The position numbers were made by a program, and so were the translations under genes. The notes below the pieces were generated by a model. That model was not told the origin of the DNA, searched no databases, and saw nothing but the letters and a program-made list of their open reading frames with translations. Shown in pieces: positions 6,915 through 15,469 of a stretch of DNA of 22,148 nt (positions are counted from its first letter, which is position 1; every line of letters starts with the position of its first letter). The DNA is from Collinsella sp. (GTDB lineage Bacteria > Actinomycetota > Coriobacteriia > Coriobacteriales > Coriobacteriaceae), in NCBI GenBank assembly GCA_019419525.1, contig DXZU01000003.1, positions 1-22,148 of the forward strand, read 5' to 3'.

Positions 6915-8690
6915 ATGGAGCAACTCATCGCCATCATCGAAAAGGGCCAGCCCTTTTTCAACGCGATCGCCCGCAACAAGTACCTCAAGGCGATCCGCGA
7001 CGGCTTTATCTCCGTCATCCCCATCATCATCTTCTCGTCCATCTTCTGCCTGGTAGCCTCGGTCCCCAACATCTGGGGTTTCTACTGGCCCGATGACATC
7101 AACAATGCCCTGTGGAAGTGCTACAACTACTCCATGGGCATCCTGGCCATCGCCTGCGCCGCCACCACCGCCAAGCACTTCGCCGACGCCCAGAACCGCG
7201 ATCTGCCCAAGAATAACCAGATCAACTTTATCTCGTGCATGTGCGCGGCCATCATCGGCTTCCTGCTCCTTTCGAGCGACACGATCGCCACGGACGCCGC
7301 CAGCGGCTTCAACACCACCCACCTTGGTTCCAAGGGCCTGCTGACCGCCTTCATCGCTGCGTTTGTGACCGGCATCATCTACAAGTTCTTTATCAAGCGC
7401 AACATCACCGTCAAGATGCCCGAGCAGGTTCCGCCCAACATCTCGCAGACCTTTAAGGACATCATCCCCTTCTCCGTCTGCATCACCGTCTTTTGGGTCT
7501 TTGACATCGTCTTCCGCGCTGCCTTTGGCTTCTGCTTTGCCCAGGGCGTCATCCAGGTGTTCCAGCCCCTGTTCACCGCTGCCGACGGCTACATCGGCCT
7601 TGCTGTGATCTACGGCGCCATGAGCCTCTTCTGGTTCGTGGGCGTCCACGGCCCCTCGATCGTCGAGCCCGCCATCGCCGCCGCCCTCGTTGCCAACATG
7701 ACCGACAACCTGGCTGCGTTCCAGGCCGGCCAGCACGCTTCCGCTGTCTTGACCCAGGGTGCCCAGTACTTCGTCGTCTGCATGGGCGGCACCGGCGCCA
7801 CGCTCGTCCTGGTCTTTATGTTCTGCTTCCTGGCCAAGTCCCAGGAGATGCGCGCCGTCGGTAAGGCCGCCATCGTCCCCGTGTGCTTTGCCGTTAACGA
7901 GCCGCTGCTGTTCGCCGCACCTATCGTGCTCAATCCCGTCTTCTTTGTCCCGTTTGTCTTTGCCCCGATCGCCAACATCTGGATCCTCAAGATCTTTATC
8001 GACTTCTTGGGCATGAACGGCTTTATGTACACCCTGCCTTGGACCGTCCCCGGCCCCATCGGCACCATCATGGGCCTGGGCTTCCAGCCGCTCGCCTTTG
8101 TGATGCTCGCCCTTATCCTGGTCGTCGACTTCGTTCTGTACTATCCGTTCTTCCGTGCCTATGACGCCCAGAAGTGCGCCGAGGAGGCCGAGATCTCCCA
8201 GGAGGAGCTCGCCGCCAAGAACGCCGAGAAGGCCGCCAAGCTCAACGATGCCTTCCAGGGCAAGGCTGACGCCAAGAGCGTTGCCGCCGGCGCTGCTGCC
8301 GAGGCCGTGAAGGCCGACTCCCCCGCCGCTTCCGCAGCACCCGCTGCCGAGACAACGACCGCCAGCGACCTCAACGGCAAGCGCGTGCTCGTGCTCTGCC
8401 AGGGCGGCGGAACCTCGGGCCTGCTCGCCAACGCGCTGGCCAAGGCCGCCAAGGAGCGCGGCATTAACCTCGAGACCGCTGCCGAGGCCTATGGCAACCA
8501 CGTGGACATGCTCCCCGACTTTGACCTGGTCGTCCTGGCCCCGCAGGCCGCAAGCTACCTGGCCGACCTGCAGAAGGACTGTGAGCGCGTGGGCAACAAG
8601 TGCGTCGCCTGCCGTGGCAAGCAGTACATCGAGCTCTCCCAGAACGGCGACAAGTCTCTCGCCTTCGTGAGTGAGCAACTTTCGAAGTAA
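6915..8690 (+). CDS. PTS lactose/cellobiose-type EIICB permease, cassette 1
   Basis: A 591-aa membrane permease-kinase of the LacE family. The EIIC domain (about 1-420) has many hydrophobic segments, with substrate-site residues His245 in VGVHGPS and Glu329 in AVNEPLLF. An Ala/Glu-rich linker (about 420-485) joins a C-terminal EIIB domain whose phosphorylated cysteine is Cys495 in VLCQGGGTSGLL. It imports a beta-galactoside and phosphorylates it at C6, using phosphate from a separate EIIA. The ATG at 6915 has TAGGAG 6 nt upstream. The GH1 gene follows 66 bp later, across a hairpin. It is the most divergent of the three permeases: QGGGTSG replaces AGAGTSA and the N terminus differs. Lactose versus another beta-galactoside or beta-glucoside cannot be told from sequence. 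Confidence 0.92.
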   Translation: MEQLIAIIEKGQPFFNAIARNKYLKAIRDGFISVIPIIIFSSIFCLVASVPNIWGFYWPDDINNALWKCYNYSMGILAIACAATTAKHFADAQNRDLPKNNQINFISCMCAAIIGFLLLSSDTIATDAASGFNTTHLGSKGLLTAFIAAFVTGIIYKFFIKRNITVKMPEQVPPNISQTFKDIIPFSVCITVFWVFDIVFRAAFGFCFAQGVIQVFQPLFTAADGYIGLAVIYGAMSLFWFVGVHGPSIVEPAIAAALVANMTDNLAAFQAGQHASAVLTQGAQYFVVCMGGTGATLVLVFMFCFLAKSQEMRAVGKAAIVPVCFAVNEPLLFAAPIVLNPVFFVPFVFAPIANIWILKIFIDFLGMNGFMYTLPWTVPGPIGTIMGLGFQPLAFVMLALILVVDFVLYYPFFRAYDAQKCAEEAEISQEELAAKNAEKAAKLNDAFQGKADAKSVAAGAAAEAVKADSPAASAAPAAETTTASDLNGKRVLVLCQGGGTSGLLANALAKAAKERGINLETAAEAYGNHVDMLPDFDLVVLAPQAASYLADLQKDCERVGNKCVACRGKQYIELSQNGDKSLAFVSEQLSK

Positions 8691-8700
8691 GTAACGCCCA

Positions 8701-8732
8701 GGGCCAGCCGACCATCCAAGACCGGCTGGCCC
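8701..8732 (+). promoter_or_regulatory. Intercistronic hairpin between EIICB and GH1, cassette 1
   Basis: A 10-bp GC-rich perfect stem GGGCCAGCCG/CGGCTGGCCC with a 12-nt loop, followed by TTCGATTT rather than a T-run. It may act as a partial terminator or mRNA-stabilising stem. An equivalent hairpin lies at 18549-18575 in cassette 3. Confidence 0.6.
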
Positions 8733-8756
8733 TTCGATTTAGACGATTGGATCATC

Positions 8757-10196
8757 ATGTCCGTTAATCCTGCTAGCGTCACCAACCCGCCCGCGCAGTT
8801 TCCCGAGGACTTTGTCTTTGGCGGCGCCACCGCTGCCTACCAGGTAGAGGGCGAGACCCGCACTCACGGTAAGGGCAAGGTTGCCTGGGACGACTTTCTG
8901 GAGGCCCAGGGGCGCTTCTCCCCCGATCCCGCTTCGGACTTCTACAACCAGTACCCCGTCGACCTGGAGCTGTGCGAGGAGTTCGGCATCAACGGCATTC
9001 GCCTCTCCATCGCCTGGAGCCGCATCTTCCCCAACGGCACCGGCGAAATCAACCCCGAGGGCGTCCAGTTCTACCACGATCTCTTCGCCGAGTGCCACAA
9101 GCACCACGTTGAGCCGTTCGTCACGCTGCATCACTTTGACACGCCGCTTCCCCTCTTTGAGAAGGGCGACTTCCTCAACCGCGAGACCATCGACGCCTTT
9201 GTGGACTTTGCCACCTTCTGCTTTAAGGAGTACGCCGACCAGGTGACCTACTGGTTCACCTTTAACGAGATCTGGGCCGACGCCTCCAACACCTACATCG
9301 AGGGCACCTTCCCCGGTGGCGTCAAGGCGCATCTGGCCGAGGCCTTCCAGTGCGAGCACAACATGATGCTCGCCCACGCCAAGGCCGTGCTGGCCTTCCA
9401 CAACGGCGGCTTTAAGGGCAAAATCGGCGTCATCCAGTCGCTGGAGTTTAAGTACCCGCTCAACGAGAACGACCCCGCCGACATCAAAGCCGCCAACAAC
9501 GAGCACGTGCTGCAAAACCAGTTCTTGCTCGACGCCACCTTCCGCGGCGACTATGCGCCCGACACCCTCGAGTGCGCCAACCGCCTGGCTGCCGTCTCGG
9601 GCGGCACCATCGAGATCCTAGACGAGGATCTGGAAATCATGCGCGAGGCCGCGCTCTACAACGACTACCTGGGCGTTAACAACTACCAGTGCCGCTTCTT
9701 GAAGGCTTACGACGGCGAGAACGACCTGCACCACAACGGTACGGGCGAGAAGGGCACTGGCCGCTGGCGCGTTAAGGGTATTGGCGAGCATGTGAACAAG
9801 CCTGGCATCCCCACCACCGACTGGGACTGGATCATCTATCCCGAGGGCCTGTTCGATCTGCTCGTCTACATTAAGCAGCGCTACCCCAACTACAAGCAGA
9901 TTTTCATCACCGAGAACGGCATGGGCTACAAGGACCCCTACAAGGACGGTTTTGTGGACGACCAGCCGCGCATCGACTACATCGAGCAGCACCTGCGTTG
10001 GCTGCTCAAGGCCATGGAGGTGGGCGTCAACGTGGGCGGCTACTTCCTGTGGAGCCTGCAGGATCAGTTCTCCTGGACCAATGGCTACAACAAGCGTTAC
10101 GGCTTCTTTTACGTTGACTTTGAAACCCAGAAGCGCACGCCCAAGGCAAGCGCCTACTGGTACAAGCACGTGGCGCAAACCCGTCGTCTGGACTAG
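8757..10196 (+). CDS. lacG: GH1 6-phospho-beta-galactosidase, cassette 1
   Basis: A 479-aa cytosolic (beta/alpha)8 glycosidase of family GH1. The acid/base is Glu171 in TFNEI and the nucleophile is Glu386 in ITENG. The phosphate-binding set Ser439, Lys446 and Tyr448 (FSWTNGYNKRYG) matches Ser428/Lys435/Tyr437 of LacG. Trp440 after the Ser is the residue found in 6-phospho-beta-galactosidases; most 6-phospho-beta-glucosidases have a small residue there. It should cleave the phosphorylated sugar delivered by the preceding EIICB, giving galactose-6-phosphate. The start at 8757 has only a weak GGA upstream, so translation may be coupled to the gene before it. It is closest to the GH1 of cassette 3. 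Confidence 0.9.
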   Translation: MSVNPASVTNPPAQFPEDFVFGGATAAYQVEGETRTHGKGKVAWDDFLEAQGRFSPDPASDFYNQYPVDLELCEEFGINGIRLSIAWSRIFPNGTGEINPEGVQFYHDLFAECHKHHVEPFVTLHHFDTPLPLFEKGDFLNRETIDAFVDFATFCFKEYADQVTYWFTFNEIWADASNTYIEGTFPGGVKAHLAEAFQCEHNMMLAHAKAVLAFHNGGFKGKIGVIQSLEFKYPLNENDPADIKAANNEHVLQNQFLLDATFRGDYAPDTLECANRLAAVSGGTIEILDEDLEIMREAALYNDYLGVNNYQCRFLKAYDGENDLHHNGTGEKGTGRWRVKGIGEHVNKPGIPTTDWDWIIYPEGLFDLLVYIKQRYPNYKQIFITENGMGYKDPYKDGFVDDQPRIDYIEQHLRWLLKAMEVGVNVGGYFLWSLQDQFSWTNGYNKRYGFFYVDFETQKRTPKASAYWYKHVAQTRRLD

Positions 10197-10241
10197 TGGC
10201 TGGCGGGGTTGCCCGCTCACACAACCTGTCCCCATTTCTCA

Positions 10242-10285
10242 GCCGGGGGCGGCACGTCACACGGCGCGCCGCCCCCGGCCTTTTT
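10242..10285 (+). terminator. Intrinsic terminator, end of cassette 1
   Basis: A 12-bp stem GCCGGGGGCGGC with its exact complement, followed by CTTTTT, 45 bp after the GH1 stop. Confidence 0.92.
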
Positions 10286-10301
10286 GGGCGGTTCGGGGTC
10301 C

Positions 10302-10366
10302 GTTTGTCTCAATCTGTAACATCTAGCCGAGTTTTTGGGTCCTAGCTGTTACAGATTGAGACGAAC
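10302..10366. repeat. Long hairpin repeat R1 (type A)
   Basis: Arms starting GTTTGTCTCAATCTGTAACA and ending with the complement pair over 20 bp with one wobble, then after one mismatch a further CTAG/CTAG pairing. The loop is T-rich. It is one of six copies in three pairs and lies 17 bp after the terminator. Confidence 0.85.
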
Positions 10367-10387
10367 AGGATTGCTCTTTCCGAAGAA

Positions 10388-10443
10388 TCTAAATCTGTAA
10401 CACGTAGCCCGCTTTTGACCGTCTACCTGTTACAAATCGAGAC
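10388..10443. repeat. Long hairpin repeat R2 (type B)
   Basis: Second member of the pair, 86 bp after R1. The core reads AATCTGTAACACGTAGCCC, with GTAG pairing to CTAC in place of the CTAG/CTAG of type A. The outer arms have three mismatches. Confidence 0.8.
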
Positions 10444-10457
10444 AGACGGAGTAGGAC

Positions 10458-11486
10458 CTAACCCCGTATGTCCCTAACAGTCGAGCGTTCGACCAGCGTG
10501 CTCGGCACATGAATCGCCTCGATAGACGAGCTCTCTCCAATCGCCGCCTCAAACGCAAGCTTACCGACACCGCGCAAATCAAATCGCAGCGTCGTCAGCC
10601 GATTGTGAGGAACAAGTCCCTCGAGTGCGTCGTCGATACCAACCACGCTCACGTCGTCGGGCACGGACAGGCCCGCGTTCTCGAGCGCGGCGATAACGCC
10701 CAGCGCCATCTGGTCATTTGCCGCAAGCACGGCAGTCGGCGTCTGCGACCCGCCGGCAAGCACCTCGGCCGCAATCCGCTCGCCCATGGCGTACCCACTG
10801 TCCGCACTCCAATCGCCACGCAGCATCGGAGCGGCATCGACATGAGCACGACCCAGCGTATCGCGCCAACCGGCCTCACGAAAACGCGAGGAAATCGAGT
10901 TTTCCGGACCCGCCACAAACCGCATATTCGAGTGACCATGTTCCAGCAGATAATTGGTCAACAGCTCGCACGAACCATACTGGTCGGAGTCGATCGTCGT
11001 GCAGCGCGGATGCGCATACATGGACAGGATGACCGTTCGCACTCCCGGCTGGGGAACAAACTCCTCAAAATCGGGAGCCATGCGGTTCATGTTGAGAATC
11101 ATGCCGTCGACGGGTCGCTCGACCATGCGGCGCGAGGCATCGGCAAGTGCATAGGGCTTGTCGCCGCCCATCTCGATCATAGTGACGGCAAAATCATGCT
11201 CGCGCGCCGCTTGCATGATACCCTCGAGCGTCGCCAGGTTACCGACACGTGTGATGTTGTACATGCACAGGCCAATAGAACGATACGACCCGCCGCGCAA
11301 CGCCGCTCCAGCAAAATTGGGACGAAAGCCCAGCTCTTCCATGGCGGCCAGCACACGCTTGCGCGTCTTTTCCGTCACGTTGGGCATACCGTTGACCACG
11401 CGAGACACAGTCTGGCGGCTCACGCCAGCGAGCGCCGCAACCTCTGCCGCGCTCGCCGAACGACCATTCCTTGTCTGCTGATCCAT
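10458..11486 (-). CDS. LacI-family transcriptional regulator, cassette 2
   Basis: A LacI/GalR repressor of about 342 aa from the ATG at 11486. The helix-turn-helix is AAEVAALAGVSRQTVSRVV, with Arg24-Gln25 at the specificity positions, then FRPNFAGAALRGG and an effector-binding domain ending in TLVERSTVRDIRG. It is divergent from the GH1/EIICB pair at 11831-15216 and converges with cassette 1. The frame is open to 11543, but that extension lacks a ribosome site. The chosen ATG has GGAAGG unusually close, so a GTG four codons upstream is a possible true start. Three operators lie upstream; the first, about 60 bp from the start, suggests autoregulation. Confidence 0.88.
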   Translation of the reverse strand: MDQQTRNGRSASAAEVAALAGVSRQTVSRVVNGMPNVTEKTRKRVLAAMEELGFRPNFAGAALRGGSYRSIGLCMYNITRVGNLATLEGIMQAAREHDFAVTMIEMGGDKPYALADASRRMVERPVDGMILNMNRMAPDFEEFVPQPGVRTVILSMYAHPRCTTIDSDQYGSCELLTNYLLEHGHSNMRFVAGPENSISSRFREAGWRDTLGRAHVDAAPMLRGDWSADSGYAMGERIAAEVLAGGSQTPTAVLAANDQMALGVIAALENAGLSVPDDVSVVGIDDALEGLVPHNRLTTLRFDLRGVGKLAFEAAIGESSSIEAIHVPSTLVERSTVRDIRG

Positions 11487-11545
11487 GCCTTCCACGCTAA
11501 CCTGCTTCCCAACTATTCCCCGCGCCCATGGCGCATCGTACATAC

Positions 11546-11563
11546 ATTGATAACGTGCTCATG
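11546..11563. promoter_or_regulatory. LacI-type operator, cassette 2, site nearest lacI
   Basis: ATTGATAACGTGCTCATG shares the ACGTGCTCAT half with the two downstream sites; the left half is degenerate. Confidence 0.45.
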
Positions 11564-11608
11564 ATACCCGAGCCATATACCACAACATGAAAACTTCTGT
11601 CAATCAAA

Positions 11609-11638
11609 ACCGCTTACCGAACAAATACAACCGTTCGC
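11609..11638 (+). promoter_or_regulatory. ACCG(T/C)T direct repeat, 21-bp period, cassette 2
   Basis: ACCGCTTA at 11609 and ACCGTTCG at 11630. Same period and sequence type as upstream of lacF and of the cassette 3 regulator. Confidence 0.35.
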
Positions 11639-11677
11639 AGCTGTTTGAAGTTGTTTTGTTTCTATACATCCCAGCCG

Positions 11678-11695
11678 GATGTTAACGTGCTCATT
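11678..11695. promoter_or_regulatory. LacI-type operator, cassette 2, second site
   Basis: GATGTTAACGTGCTCATT lies 22 bp (two helical turns) before the next site, so two dimers could sit on the same DNA face. Confidence 0.6.
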
Positions 11696-11699
11696 GTCA

Positions 11700-11717
11700 A
11701 ATGTTCACGTGCTCATT
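11700..11717. promoter_or_regulatory. LacI-type operator, cassette 2, promoter-proximal site
   Basis: AATGTTCACGTGCTCATT has symmetrical AATG/CATT ends and a perfect CACGTG centre. It lies upstream of a TAAGAT element (11734-11739) that may be the -10 of the GH1 promoter. Confidence 0.62.
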
Positions 11718-11830
11718 TTGGTTCTAATCATTTTAAGATAGTGTTTATCGGGCTTTTTCACCGCTGAACGCTAACCAGGGAGCCTCCTGAGCGCAAACGC
11801 ACAATATCGAACAGCGAGACGAGAGGGTGT

Positions 11831-13279
11831 ATGCATATGTCTTTGCTAAACCGCGTACAGCAGCTGCCGAAGGGCTTTGTTTGGGGCGCCGCAACCGCCG
11901 CGTACCAAACGGAAGGTTCCACGAAGGTGGCAGGCAAGGGTAAGACCATGTGGGACGATTACCTTGTCGCCCAGGGTCGCTTTTTGCCCGACCCGGCCAG
12001 TGATTTCTACAACCGCTACGAGGAGGATATCCGCCTTTCTGCCGAGCATGGGCTCAACGCCATTCGTGTGTCCATCGCCTGGACCCGCATCTTCCCCAAC
12101 GGCGACGATGCCGAACCCCTCGCCGAGGGCGTTAAGCACTACCACGAGCTGTTCGCCTGCTGCAAAAAGTATGGCGTCGAGCCCTATGTGTCCCTGCATC
12201 ACTTTGACTCCCCCGCCGCCCTGTTCAACCAGGGCGACTGGCTCAACCGCAAGACCGTCGACGCCTATGTGCGCTATGCCGAGTTCTGCTTCCGCGAGTT
12301 CCGCGAGGTCAAGAATTGGTTCACCATCAACGAGCTCATCAGCCTCTCGCACTCCCAATACATCCAAGGCAACTTCCCGCCCAACCATCACTTTGATGTG
12401 ACGAGCGGCATCCAGAGCCAGCACAACGAGCTCGTTGCCCACGCCCGCGCCGTCAACCTGTATAAGGATCTTGACGAGACCGAGCACCTGGGCGGACGCA
12501 TTGGCATGGTCAACGTCCTGACGCCGGCATATCCTGCCACCGACTCGCCCGCCGACCAGCACGCCGCCGACCTGTACAACGCCTTCTACACCGACTTCAT
12601 CATGGACGGCGCCTTCCTGGGTCACTACTCCGCGCGCACCCTCTCACTCATCAACGAGATTCTGCGTGCCAACAACGCCACACTTACGGTTGAGGACAGC
12701 GACATGGAGGAGCTCGCCAAGGCGGCGCCCCGCAACGATATGTTCGGCCTCAACTACTATCAGTCGGCGTTTATCGCCGCCTACGATGGCGAGTCAACCA
12801 ACAGCTTTAACGGCACCGGAGACAAGGGCACCTCGTGCTTTAAGTTTAAGGGCGTCGGGCAGCAGGTCGATATGCCGGGTATCCCCACCACCGACTGGGA
12901 TTGGCTCATCTACCCGCAAGGCCTCTACGACACGCTCAAGCACATCAGCGCCACCTATCCCAACCTCCCCGTCATCTATATCACCGAAAACGGCCTGGGC
13001 CACAAGGACCCCGAGCCCGACGCAAACGGCATCGTCGCCGATCCCGAGCGCATCGACTTTGTCGACCAGCACATGGAGAAGGTGCTCCAGGCGCGCGCCG
13101 AGGGCGTCGACGTCCAGGGCTACTTTATCTGGAGCCTGCAGGACCAGTTCTCGTGGGCCAATGGCTATAACAAGCGCTACGGCCTGTTCTACATCGACTT
13201 CGACACGCAAAAACGCTACATCAAGCAGTCGGCACTCTGGTACAAGGAGCTCGCCGACACTATGGCGGACGCGCAGTAG
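11831..13279 (+). CDS. lacG: GH1 6-phospho-beta-galactosidase, cassette 2
   Basis: A 482-aa GH1 enzyme with acid/base Glu168 in FTINEL and nucleophile Glu386 in ITENG. The phosphate site is Ser441, Lys448 and Tyr450 (FSWANGYNKRYG), with the LacG-type Trp442. It is the most divergent of the three GH1 proteins: QTEGSTKVAGKGK replaces QVEGETRTHGKGK, and insertions occur near residues 92-98. It may act on a different aglycone. It is the first gene of its operon, unlike the GH1 genes of the other cassettes. The ATG at 11831 follows GAGAGGG; the ATG at 11837 is an equally possible start. Confidence 0.9.
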   Translation: MHMSLLNRVQQLPKGFVWGAATAAYQTEGSTKVAGKGKTMWDDYLVAQGRFLPDPASDFYNRYEEDIRLSAEHGLNAIRVSIAWTRIFPNGDDAEPLAEGVKHYHELFACCKKYGVEPYVSLHHFDSPAALFNQGDWLNRKTVDAYVRYAEFCFREFREVKNWFTINELISLSHSQYIQGNFPPNHHFDVTSGIQSQHNELVAHARAVNLYKDLDETEHLGGRIGMVNVLTPAYPATDSPADQHAADLYNAFYTDFIMDGAFLGHYSARTLSLINEILRANNATLTVEDSDMEELAKAAPRNDMFGLNYYQSAFIAAYDGESTNSFNGTGDKGTSCFKFKGVGQQVDMPGIPTTDWDWLIYPQGLYDTLKHISATYPNLPVIYITENGLGHKDPEPDANGIVADPERIDFVDQHMEKVLQARAEGVDVQGYFIWSLQDQFSWANGYNKRYGLFYIDFDTQKRYIKQSALWYKELADTMADAQ

Positions 13280-13317
13280 CGCATCGCCTCGCTTTCCCCC
13301 GAGAAGGGAGCGGCCCT

Positions 13318-13386
13318 ATGCGATACAAACCCAGCCGCCCCCCTCTCTCCCCCTGGGACCGGCCCCGCCTGCACCCGGGCTTTTAG
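13318..13386 (+). CDS. Possible 22-codon proline-rich leader peptide
   Basis: A small frame between GH1 and EIICB of cassette 2 with AAGGGAG 9 nt before its ATG. The product would be a basic, proline-rich 22-mer beginning MRYKPSRPPLSP and ending LHPGF. The following permease gene starts 70 bp later. It could be a translated leader that slows ribosomes at proline codons, or chance in GC-rich DNA. No homologue is recognised. Confidence 0.2.
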   Translation: MRYKPSRPPLSPWDRPRLHPGF

Positions 13387-13455
13387 CAAGCGGGAGACCA
13401 TATAGGTTTTCAACGTCCATGCCATTAAGATTTCATGCAAAGAGGAGCGTGAACT

Positions 13456-15216
13456 ATGGAATCGATCGTTAAGTTCTTGGAGAAAGGTCAGCCGTACTTC
13501 GACAAGGTCTCTAAGAACATCTACCTTCAGGCCATTAAAGACGGCTTTTTGGCAGCAATGCCCATCATCCTGTCTTCTTCTGTCTTCCTGCTTATTTCGA
13601 CCCTGCCGGGCGTTGTCGCCACGGTCGGCGGCTTTACGCTGCCCGACTGGTGGAACGTCGACGTCGTGAACTTCTGCAACAAGGTTTACAACTTCACGAT
13701 GGGCGTCGTGGGCATCATGGTCGCCGGCACCACCGCAAGCGCGCTGACCGGCTCCAAGAACCGCCGCATGCCTGCCGGCAAGGCCATCAACGCCACGAGC
13801 ACCATGGTCGCCGCCATGTGCGCTATGCTCATCTTGGCCGTTACCCAGACGAGTGCCAAGATCGACGGCGCCGATGTCTCGGTGTTCTTTACCGACAACA
13901 TGGGCACCAAGGGCCTGCTGAGCTCCTTTGTCGCCGCATTTGCCACGGTCAACATCTATGCCTTCTGCATTAAGCGAGACATCACCATCAAGCTGCCCAA
14001 AGAAGTCCCCGGCGCCATCGCCCAGAACTTCCGCGACATCTTCGCCTTCAGCTTCTCCATCCTGTTTGTCGCCGTCATCGACGTTATCTGCCGCACCTGC
14101 TTGGCCGTCCCGTTTGCCAACGTCATCTCCACGCTGGTGAGCCCGCTGTTCGCCGCTGCCGATTCCTACGCCGGCCTCGCCCTCATCTGGTTCATGATCC
14201 CTCTGTTCTGGTTCATGGGCATCCACGGCCCCTCGGTCGTTAAGCCTGCCCTCAACGCCGCGCTGTTTGGCAACATCACTACCAACCTCGCCACGCTGCA
14301 GGCCGGCGGTCACCCCGCCCTCGCCCTGACCGAAAACTTCGGTAACTACATCGGCGAACTCGGCGGCACCGGCGCCACGTTCATTGTCCCGATTATCTTC
14401 CTGCTCTTTATGCGCTCCAAGCAGCTCAAGGCCGTCGGCAAAGCCTCTGTCGTGCCCGTGATGTTCGCCGTCAACGAGCCGCTGCTGTTCGCCGCGCCCA
14501 TCATCCTCAACCCGTACTTCCTGATCCCGTTCCTGTTTGCCCCCGTGGCCAACGTCCTCATTGGTAAGTTCTTCATCGACTTTTTGGGCATGAACGGCTT
14601 TATCTATGCCATGCCGTGGGCACTCCCCGGACCGATCGGCACCTTCATCGACACCAACTTCCAGCCGATCTCTCTGGTCCTGGTTGTCGTCCTGCTGGTC
14701 GTTGACTTCTTGATCTACTACCCGTTCTGCAAGGCCTACGACAACGTCCTGTGCAAGCAGGAGGCCGAGACCCTGGCCGAAGAAGAGGCCGAGGAGACCA
14801 AGGCCGTCAAGACCGCTGCCGCCCCCGCCGTTGAGGCTCCTGTTGTCGAGACCGCTTCTGCCACTGAGGCCTCCGCAGCTCCGTCCGCCCTTAAGGGCAA
14901 GGATCTGAGGGTTCTGGTTCTGTGCGCTGGCGCCGGCACCTCTGCACTGCTCGCCAACGCGCTTAAGGAAGGCGCCGACGAGCTGGGCATCGACATTACC
15001 GCCAACGCCGGTGCCTACGGCAGCCACTACGCCATCATGGACCAGTACAACGTCATCGTCCTGGCTCCGCAGGTTCGCACCTATTACAACGAGATGAAGG
15101 CCGACACCGACCGCCTGGGCATCACGCTGCTGTCGCCCAAGGGCAAACAGTACATCGACCTCACTAAGGATCCCAAGGGTGCCGTCGCCTGGATCGAGGA
15201 AAACCTCGAGGCATAA
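13456..15216 (+). CDS. PTS lactose/cellobiose-type EIICB permease, cassette 2
   Basis: A 586-aa LacE-family permease. The EIIC domain covers about 1-430 with His257 in MGIHGPS and Glu341 in AVNEPLLF. A Glu/Ala/Val-rich linker (about 435-480) leads to an EIIB domain with phosphorylated Cys490 in VLCAGAGTSALL. There is no EIIA domain. The start at 13456 follows AGAGGAG. It lies 176 bp after the GH1 gene and may also have its own promoter there. The N terminus (KNIYLQAIKDGF) and the EIIB loop are very close to those of the cassette 3 permease, which is intact in sequence type but frameshifted. Confidence 0.92.
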   Translation: MESIVKFLEKGQPYFDKVSKNIYLQAIKDGFLAAMPIILSSSVFLLISTLPGVVATVGGFTLPDWWNVDVVNFCNKVYNFTMGVVGIMVAGTTASALTGSKNRRMPAGKAINATSTMVAAMCAMLILAVTQTSAKIDGADVSVFFTDNMGTKGLLSSFVAAFATVNIYAFCIKRDITIKLPKEVPGAIAQNFRDIFAFSFSILFVAVIDVICRTCLAVPFANVISTLVSPLFAAADSYAGLALIWFMIPLFWFMGIHGPSVVKPALNAALFGNITTNLATLQAGGHPALALTENFGNYIGELGGTGATFIVPIIFLLFMRSKQLKAVGKASVVPVMFAVNEPLLFAAPIILNPYFLIPFLFAPVANVLIGKFFIDFLGMNGFIYAMPWALPGPIGTFIDTNFQPISLVLVVVLLVVDFLIYYPFCKAYDNVLCKQEAETLAEEEAEETKAVKTAAAPAVEAPVVETASATEASAAPSALKGKDLRVLVLCAGAGTSALLANALKEGADELGIDITANAGAYGSHYAIMDQYNVIVLAPQVRTYYNEMKADTDRLGITLLSPKGKQYIDLTKDPKGAVAWIEENLEA

Positions 15217-15248
15217 GACGCTGACACCACCTGCCGCTTGCAGACAAT

Positions 15249-15290
15249 AAATGGCCCGTGCATCGATGTGTGATGCGCGGGCCATTTTGT
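15249..15290 (+). terminator. Intrinsic terminator, end of cassette 2
   Basis: A 16-bp stem AAATGGCCCGTGCATC with its complement (one G-U), 7-nt loop, then TTTTGTTT. The A-rich 5' side could also stop the converging lacI transcript. Confidence 0.9.
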
Positions 15291-15311
15291 TTAGACCGCA
15301 CCCGTCCTCCC

Positions 15312-15376
15312 GTTCATCTCAATCTGTAACATCTAGCCGAGTTTTTGGATCCTAGCTGTTACAGATCGAGACAAAC
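15312..15376. repeat. Long hairpin repeat R3 (type A)
   Basis: Nearly identical to R1 through the core, including ATCTAGCCGAGTTTTTGG and CCTAGCTGTTACAGAT. It lies 22 bp after the cassette 2 terminator. Confidence 0.85.
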
Positions 15377-15395
15377 AGAACGCCCGAGCAGAAAT

Positions 15396-15456
15396 ATCTC
15401 AATCTGTAATATTTAGCTGAGTTTTTCGGTCCTAACTGTTACAGATTGAGACGAAC
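15396..15456. repeat. Long hairpin repeat R4 (type A variant)
   Basis: Starts 84 bp after R3. The inner pairing is TTAG with CTAA instead of CTAG with CTAG, a two-sided change that keeps the stem. Confidence 0.85.
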
Positions 15457-15469
15457 GGGCCGAAAAACC

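Noticed and set aside
6846..8678. A 610-aa open frame on the minus strand opposite the cassette 1 permease
   Set aside because: Antisense shadow; low-complexity Gly/Asp/His composition and no motif.
10302..10366. Hairpin repeat R1 as an intrinsic terminator
   Set aside because: The T-run lies in the loop, not after the stem, and a proper terminator already lies at 10242-10285.
10302..10443. CRISPR-like array
   Set aside because: The repeats are palindromic, only two per site, with short spacers, and no cas gene is present.
13216..15285. A 689-aa open frame on the minus strand opposite the cassette 2 permease
   Set aside because: It is antisense to a clear EIICB gene, is rich in Gly, Asp and Val as expected from GC-biased codons read backwards, and resembles no protein family.
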